Shown: piece after piece, positions 6,566 to 9,977 of the stretch
How the letters are laid out: each line of letters opens with the position of its first letter
Numbering within the stretch: position 1 is the stretch's first letter
NCBI GenBank assembly: GCA_003132865.1
Contig: PKYZ01000188.1
Coordinates: forward strand, 1-9,977
Direction of reading: 5' to 3'
Length of the DNA stretch: 9,977 nucleotides
Source of the DNA: Bryobacterales bacterium
GTDB lineage: Bacteria; Acidobacteriota; Terriglobia; Bryobacterales; Bryobacteraceae
Notes under the pieces: generated by a model
What the model saw: only the letters and a program-made list of their open reading frames with translations
Told to the model about the DNA's origin: nothing
Databases searched by the model: none
Program-made: the position numbers and the translations under genes

Positions 6566-6808
6566 TGACGGGACGCATAGCGCCTGCGATCTCCGACCGC
6601 GCTTCTTGGCGCGCCTTGCGGGTTCTCGGCGCGGCGGGGCGTGTTGGGTGGTACCGCCCGCGCGAGTGCGTCACGCTCGGGCGAACCGTTTCGCTTCTAT
6701 CCGCTCCCGATCTTCCCGTGAAACAGACGAACAACAACCTTAGTCGGGAATTCGAATACTTCCATCCTCCGCTATCGGGAAGGATGGATTCCAAGCGACC
6801 CCCCATAG
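6566..6808. other. Non-coding stretch with one hairpin
   Basis: Open frames here are short, arginine-rich on one strand and mixed on the other, and none is convincing. At 6761-6788 TCCATCCT pairs with AGGATGGA. Inside, CCG-CTAT-CGG extends the stem across a two-base GA bulge, giving about 11 pairs in all. No T-run follows. GC content falls from here towards 7700. Confidence 0.5.
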
Positions 6809-6928
6809 AAACCCGTCCAGATCAGAGAAGTACCCCGAATAGCCGCCCCAGAAGGCTTCCTGGACGGGCTTGAGGAGTCTTGCGCCTGCGGCCGCGAAAC
6901 AATAAAAGAAGCTTCAGATATCGAGAAG

Positions 6929-7561
6929 ATGTATAAATGTGTTCGTAGTCTTCGGGAACTGGGAGACGGCAGAAGACGCACAACAGTGTTAGTTGGCGAT
7001 TCTGAGGACGGCAGAACGTCCGATTTTGGTTTTGCGGGCTGCGTTCACCAGAATTGGCCGTGCAAGAGACAGGTGACGCTAAAAAACGGCGACCGGACGC
7101 AAACATTGTTCTGGGCTTCAACACAGACAGTTGACGGTAAATTTGCCTATTCGTTTTTCTGGAATGGGCAACCTGCGTATATGTTTTTCTGGAATGAACT
7201 CACGGAGGATTTGTGGCACCGCCAGCTTGAGCGAACAAGACTCTGGGAGTGGATTAGAACGGCCGGGCCAAAAGACCGTGAGGCGATGGGTGAGTTGATT
7301 GTCGAGCATACGCAGTCCGGGTATCGGGCCTGTGTTTACACTATTCCAAAATTCGCAGGCGGCGTAAGAATTGGCAGTACGGTGCTGAGGTTGCCTTGGC
7401 CGGACTTGCTACGAATCGAAATCGAGATCAGGAAACTCAGTGTGCCAGACCTTCGCAAGCTGAACAGCCTCATTTCGCTGGGTCGGTCGGAACCCAAAAT
7501 CTCAGTTGACCGGGCGGATGACGGGCCTGTGGTTCGCAATGAATCCCATCGGGCGGCGTGA
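6929..7561 (+). CDS. Hypothetical protein, unrecognised, possibly truncated at both ends
   Basis: I do not recognise this 210-residue product. It appears soluble, with no signal peptide or membrane segment. An aromatic middle part carries F-W three times (TLFWAST, FAYSFFWNGQ, PAYMFFWNEL at about 68-90). A charged helical part follows (DLWHRQLERTRLWEWIRTAG), and then IEIEIRKLSVPDLRKLNSLI near the end. Codon use is more AT-rich than in all neighbours, which suggests transfer. The start is doubtful: ATG 6929 has only GAGAAG directly against it, and the frame is open upstream to a TAG at 6806 with natural-looking residues (EGFLDGLEESCACGRETIK) but no ATG, GTG or TTG. After the TGA at 7559-7561 the same frame continues sensibly for 29 codons. 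It may be a decaying gene. Confidence 0.5.
   Translation: MYKCVRSLRELGDGRRRTTVLVGDSEDGRTSDFGFAGCVHQNWPCKRQVTLKNGDRTQTLFWASTQTVDGKFAYSFFWNGQPAYMFFWNELTEDLWHRQLERTRLWEWIRTAGPKDREAMGELIVEHTQSGYRACVYTIPKFAGGVRIGSTVLRLPWPDLLRIEIEIRKLSVPDLRKLNSLISLGRSEPKISVDRADDGPVVRNESHRAA
7141..7200 (+). repeat. Diverged 30-bp tandem duplication inside the hypothetical gene
   Basis: Bases 7141-7170 and 7171-7200 match at 22 of 30 positions. The core GTTTTTCTGGAATG is identical at 7153-7166 and 7183-7196, exactly 30 bases apart. In frame this doubles a ten-residue unit: FAYSFFWNGQ, then PAYMFFWNEL. Confidence 0.5.
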
Positions 7562-7849
7562 GGATTCTCTGCTTTCGAGCCTGAGGCTAATATCATTAAT
7601 GAAGATGACGACACCGGAAGCAGATTCGACATCGACCAGCCGGTGGGTTAACATTCGGGAAGAAGTTTATTGGTCACCCTCGCCGAATCTTTCGCATTGC
7701 CATGAGAGGCCACAGGCCTTCCCCACATTGCGGCAAGCCGCAAACGGGCGGCGGACTGAAGTTCGCCGCTGCACGCTAAAGCGTGAGCCACCAAGCTGCA
7801 AAAGAAAGCCCGGCGGCGGCCGGCAAAATCACTAAGCCGCTATATTGGG
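7562..7849. other. Gap between convergent genes: post-stop open frame, then a hairpin cluster
   Basis: The first 87 bases (7562-7648) continue the reading frame of the preceding gene past its TGA and read GFSAFEPEANIINEDDD, then TGSRFDIDQPVG, to a TAA at 7649-7651. Bases 7652-7727 show nothing definite. Three hairpins lie at 7728-7785, then a short G/C-rich stretch up to the stop of the convergent gene. Confidence 0.5.
7728..7785. repeat. Cluster of three short hairpins between convergent genes
   Basis: First, TTGCGGC-AA-GCCGCAA (7728-7743). Second, a 9-pair stem 7748-7756/7761-7769 with a TGAA loop and one G.T pair. Third, CACGCT-AA-AGCGTG (7772-7785). The second and third have the CTRAAG-type centre of dispersed REP-like repeats common in intergenic DNA of GC-rich bacteria; that likeness is from memory. 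The G.T pairs make the + strand RNA the better folder. The cluster may serve as a two-way transcript end. Confidence 0.5.
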
Positions 7850-9946
7850 TCATGGCTGCTCGTACGCGCCTATATCGATGTCCGGACCCTGCACGCGCGG
7901 ATTGCCCGCGAAGTCGAGTGTCCCAACCACCGTAGGCGCCAGGTTGATACCCTTGTCGACCGCCGGCGAAGAGGGTCGCACCCGCAGATCCGGCGTCGTG
8001 GTGCTCAGGAAGAGCGGATTCGCGAAGCTGGAATGGGCGTCCTGACCCGTGGCCTGCCGGTATTTCGTAAAGCCCCGGTACTTCGTTTGATTCCATTGCC
8101 AGATCCCGGCGGCCGCGCCGGTGGGAGAGAAGTAGAGATTGTAATCGAGAGTCGCTGGATCCGGTTCCGAATTCGTGAAGCTGTGAAGAAACAGCCCTTG
8201 TGAAGTCGCGTTGACTACATTGTTCTCGAAGATGTTATTCGTCGCATAGAACTGGATCTGGAAGTCCCCGCTGCCGGTGTTCTTTGTGTCGTTCATGAAA
8301 AGCGTGTTATTGACGATATCGCAATGGTCCGTGCCGCCGCGCCCTGGGCCGTAGCCGCCGATGCTCACGCCCACAGAATTCGCGTAATAGATCAGGTTGC
8401 TGCGCGCTGTGATGAAGCTGGTCAGTTTACCGTAATTCTCGCTTGCCAATTCGAGGTTGAGGTCGGTATTATGCACAAGATTTCGCTCGATGACGATCTG
8501 GGTGCCGCCATCCACGTAAATGCCGTCGGTCGAGTACGCCTTCCCGTAGGCGGGATTATCGTAGGACGTAATGTTGTAAATGATGTTGCCGCTTAGCTCG
8601 CCGTTGCGCGCCTGGTCGTAAGCCTGGTCCGGTGATGTGTTCTCAAACCCGATCGCGTCGAAGCCAATGTTGTTGTTGTCGTGAATAAGGTTGTTGGTGA
8701 CGCTCCAACCGTCTACGTTGCCATTGAGAGTAACCGACTCGCTGCAGCCCGTGGTCAGGTCGAATACCTGGTTGCCGCTAATGGTCAGGTTGTTAATGGA
8801 AGCCGGAGCGCTGCTGCCATATACCGCAAGGCCGAGGGCGTTCGCGTTGCAGCCCTTGGCCGTGGTCACGATATCGTGAATCCGGTTCCCCAGAATTTGG
8901 ATACAGCTGTCCGCGCCGGTGATATAGATTCCGATGGGCACGTCCGCGATACTGTTCGACTTGTAGTTCCGGATTTCAAAGCCGCCAATCGCCAGATATT
9001 CCCGATTCTGAATGGTGAGCAGTCCGTATTGCCCGCCCGGAACCGCCAAGCCCGTGCCGTCGATCGTGGCCGTCTGGCCGCGGTAGCTTTCAAACGTAAT
9101 GTAGCCCGCCGTGGCGGAGCCGGAATTGGGGAAGGCGACGATTTCGTTGTAAACGCCTCCCATCACGTAAACCGTATCGCCCGCCACCGCCGTGTTGGCG
9201 GCGTGCTGGATGGTGCGCCAGGGCGAACCGATGCTGCCGCTGTTGCCGTCATTGCCGGTAGTCGCAACGTAGAAAGCCGCGCCCGTGCCAAGGCTGATGA
9301 CCGCCACCGCCGCCGCGGCCGGAGTCTGCTCGGAAACGGCGGTCACGATGACGATAGCGGGGCTGGGACTCACGCCGGGCGCAGTGTAGAGTCCGGACGG
9401 GGTGATCGTGCCAACCACAGCGTTTCCGCCGGTCACGCCGTTGACTTCCCAGATGACGCCCGTGTTCACCGTATTCGATACCGTGGCCGTCAATTGCTGC
9501 GATCCGCCGGGTTCGACCGCCGCAGATGCCGGCGAGATGCTCACGGCCACCTGCGGCGGGGTAATGGTCACCGTGGCCGCGGCCGACACGCTCGAATCCG
9601 CCACCAAGACGGCTGTCACGCTGACCGTCGCAGGGCTGGGTACGGCCGATGGGGCAGTGTAGAGACCGGCCGCCGTAATCGTGCCGGTGGTGGAGGTTCC
9701 TCCCTGCACGCCATTCACCTTCCAGGCGACTCCGGTGTTTTTCGTATTCCGCACCGTGGCGCTGAACTGCCGGCTCTGGCCAATTGCCAGCGTAGCGGAT
9801 GTCGGAACGACTGCGACGCTCACCTGCCCGCTGGCTGGCTCGGCGACCGTCCGATCCGGATGCCTGCCTCGGGGCGCGCCCAGCGCGCAGAGGGCCGGAA
9901 CGAGCAGGGCGGCTCCCGCCTGTAATATATATCGGGCAAAGCGCAC
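7850..9946 (-). CDS. Exported Ig-like / parallel beta-helix protein (choice-of-anchor Q type)
   Basis: This 698-residue protein is probably secreted or displayed on the surface. An N-terminal signal peptide has basic residues (MRFAR) and a hydrophobic core (LQAGAALLVPALCALGA); the Cys is not in a proper lipobox. Two tandem Ig-like domains span about 42-128 and 132-217, offset by exactly 91 residues. A DUF1565-like opening follows (FYVATTGNDGNSGSIGSPWRTIQ, about 225-300). Then come right-handed beta-helix coils rich in N-N-x-I/L-x-x-N/H turns, for example TISGNQVFDL, VTNNLIHDNN and LSGNIIYNI (about 305-600). The end (DLRVRPSSPAVDKG, then DIDIGAYEQP) matches choice-of-anchor Q proteins. Such folds often bind or cleave polysaccharide, but no catalytic set is obvious, so activity is open. 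The start is GTG with a weak ribosome-binding site; no later Met gives a signal peptide. Confidence 0.5.
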   Translation of the reverse strand: MRFARYILQAGAALLVPALCALGAPRGRHPDRTVAEPASGQVSVAVVPTSATLAIGQSRQFSATVRNTKNTGVAWKVNGVQGGTSTTGTITAAGLYTAPSAVPSPATVSVTAVLVADSSVSAAATVTITPPQVAVSISPASAAVEPGGSQQLTATVSNTVNTGVIWEVNGVTGGNAVVGTITPSGLYTAPGVSPSPAIVIVTAVSEQTPAAAAVAVISLGTGAAFYVATTGNDGNSGSIGSPWRTIQHAANTAVAGDTVYVMGGVYNEIVAFPNSGSATAGYITFESYRGQTATIDGTGLAVPGGQYGLLTIQNREYLAIGGFEIRNYKSNSIADVPIGIYITGADSCIQILGNRIHDIVTTAKGCNANALGLAVYGSSAPASINNLTISGNQVFDLTTGCSESVTLNGNVDGWSVTNNLIHDNNNIGFDAIGFENTSPDQAYDQARNGELSGNIIYNITSYDNPAYGKAYSTDGIYVDGGTQIVIERNLVHNTDLNLELASENYGKLTSFITARSNLIYYANSVGVSIGGYGPGRGGTDHCDIVNNTLFMNDTKNTGSGDFQIQFYATNNIFENNVVNATSQGLFLHSFTNSEPDPATLDYNLYFSPTGAAAGIWQWNQTKYRGFTKYRQATGQDAHSSFANPLFLSTTTPDLRVRPSSPAVDKGINLAPTVVGTLDFAGNPRVQGPDIDIGAYEQP

Positions 9947-9968
9947 TATAGCATTCTAGTGTAGTGCG
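9942..9968. promoter_or_regulatory. Inverted repeat overlapping the start of the beta-helix gene
   Basis: CGCACTA (9942-9948) and TAGTGCG (9962-9968) are exact inverted copies separated by 13 bases. A second copy of the minus-strand CACTA motif lies inside the loop. The GTG start codon lies in the left arm. In the message this could hide the start, or in DNA it could be an operator. The window ends 9 bases later, so the promoter is not visible. Confidence 0.5.
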
Positions 9969-9977
9969 TCAGAAATT

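Noticed and set aside
6129..6806. 225-codon open frame on the - strand
   Set aside because: It is antisense to the basic-protein gene and the gap after it. It is Arg/Pro/Ser-rich without motifs and has no ribosome-binding site.
7506..7835. 109-codon + strand frame overlapping the end of the hypothetical gene
   Set aside because: It runs through the hairpin cluster and becomes Arg/Lys/Pro-rich. Only its first half looks protein-like, and there it competes with the better frame that continues from 6929.
8681..9925. 414-codon open frame on the + strand
   Set aside because: It is antisense to the beta-helix gene. Its His/Arg/Gly-rich composition is typical of a shadow frame.
1..9977. CRISPR array, tRNA, rRNA or transposase
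   Set aside because: I found no regularly spaced repeats with spacers, no cloverleaf with a TTCRA arm, no rRNA signature and no DDE or serine-recombinase motifs on either strand.

Overview
The window looks like a chromosomal segment of a GC-rich soil bacterium. Acidobacteriota, near the Solibacter/Bryobacter group, is my best guess. The reasons are a GMC flavoprotein paired with a Tat-leader gluconate-2-dehydrogenase subunit 3, an HU of the RKARMGRNPATGEAIKI type, and a large Ig-like/parallel beta-helix exported protein. The phylum is an inference from gene style; no rRNA or tRNA gene is visible.

Left block (1-2224, + strand): the 3' part of a sugar ABC transporter operon of the ribose/xylose/galactose type. 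It has a two-NBD ATPase, cut by the window edge, that overlaps by 4 bases (ATGA) a single-domain permease. No substrate-binding protein is in view. Bases 2225-2690 hold no convincing gene but carry three consecutive inverted repeats.

Second block (5011-2691, - strand): a tight two-gene unit with a GMC FAD-dependent dehydrogenase followed by its small subunit. The small subunit carries the twin-arginine leader, so the pair probably works as a periplasmic sugar/alcohol dehydrogenase. No cytochrome c partner is in the window. Upstream (about 5107-5590, - strand) are what look like decayed coding fragments, including one readable C-terminus interrupted by a frameshift.

Third block (5674-6443, + strand): a HU-family DNA-binding protein, a strong intergenic hairpin, and a small very basic protein with two diverged 22-residue R-W-A-A repeats. 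Together they form a possible nucleoid or DNA-binding pair. A tiny GC3-rich ORF (6449-6565) follows.

Fourth block (6566-7849): lower-GC, accessory-looking DNA. An unrecognised 210-aa ORF (6929-7561) has a reading frame that stays open 40 codons upstream of its first start and 29 codons beyond its TGA stop. It contains a 30-bp tandem duplication. Three short hairpins (7728-7785) sit between it and the convergent gene on its right.

Right block (9946-7850, - strand): a 698-aa exported protein with two tandem Ig-like domains, a DUF1565-like segment, a parallel beta-helix and a choice-of-anchor-Q-like C-terminus. A 7-bp inverted repeat overlaps its GTG start. I see no CRISPR array, no transposase, and no clearly new multi-gene system. 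The most unusual parts are the 2488-2599 structured region, the 5674-6443 pair, and the open-ended 6929-7561 gene. [Form note: the original answer gave no feature confidence values; the uniform 0.5 is a placeholder required by the schema, not an assessment.]
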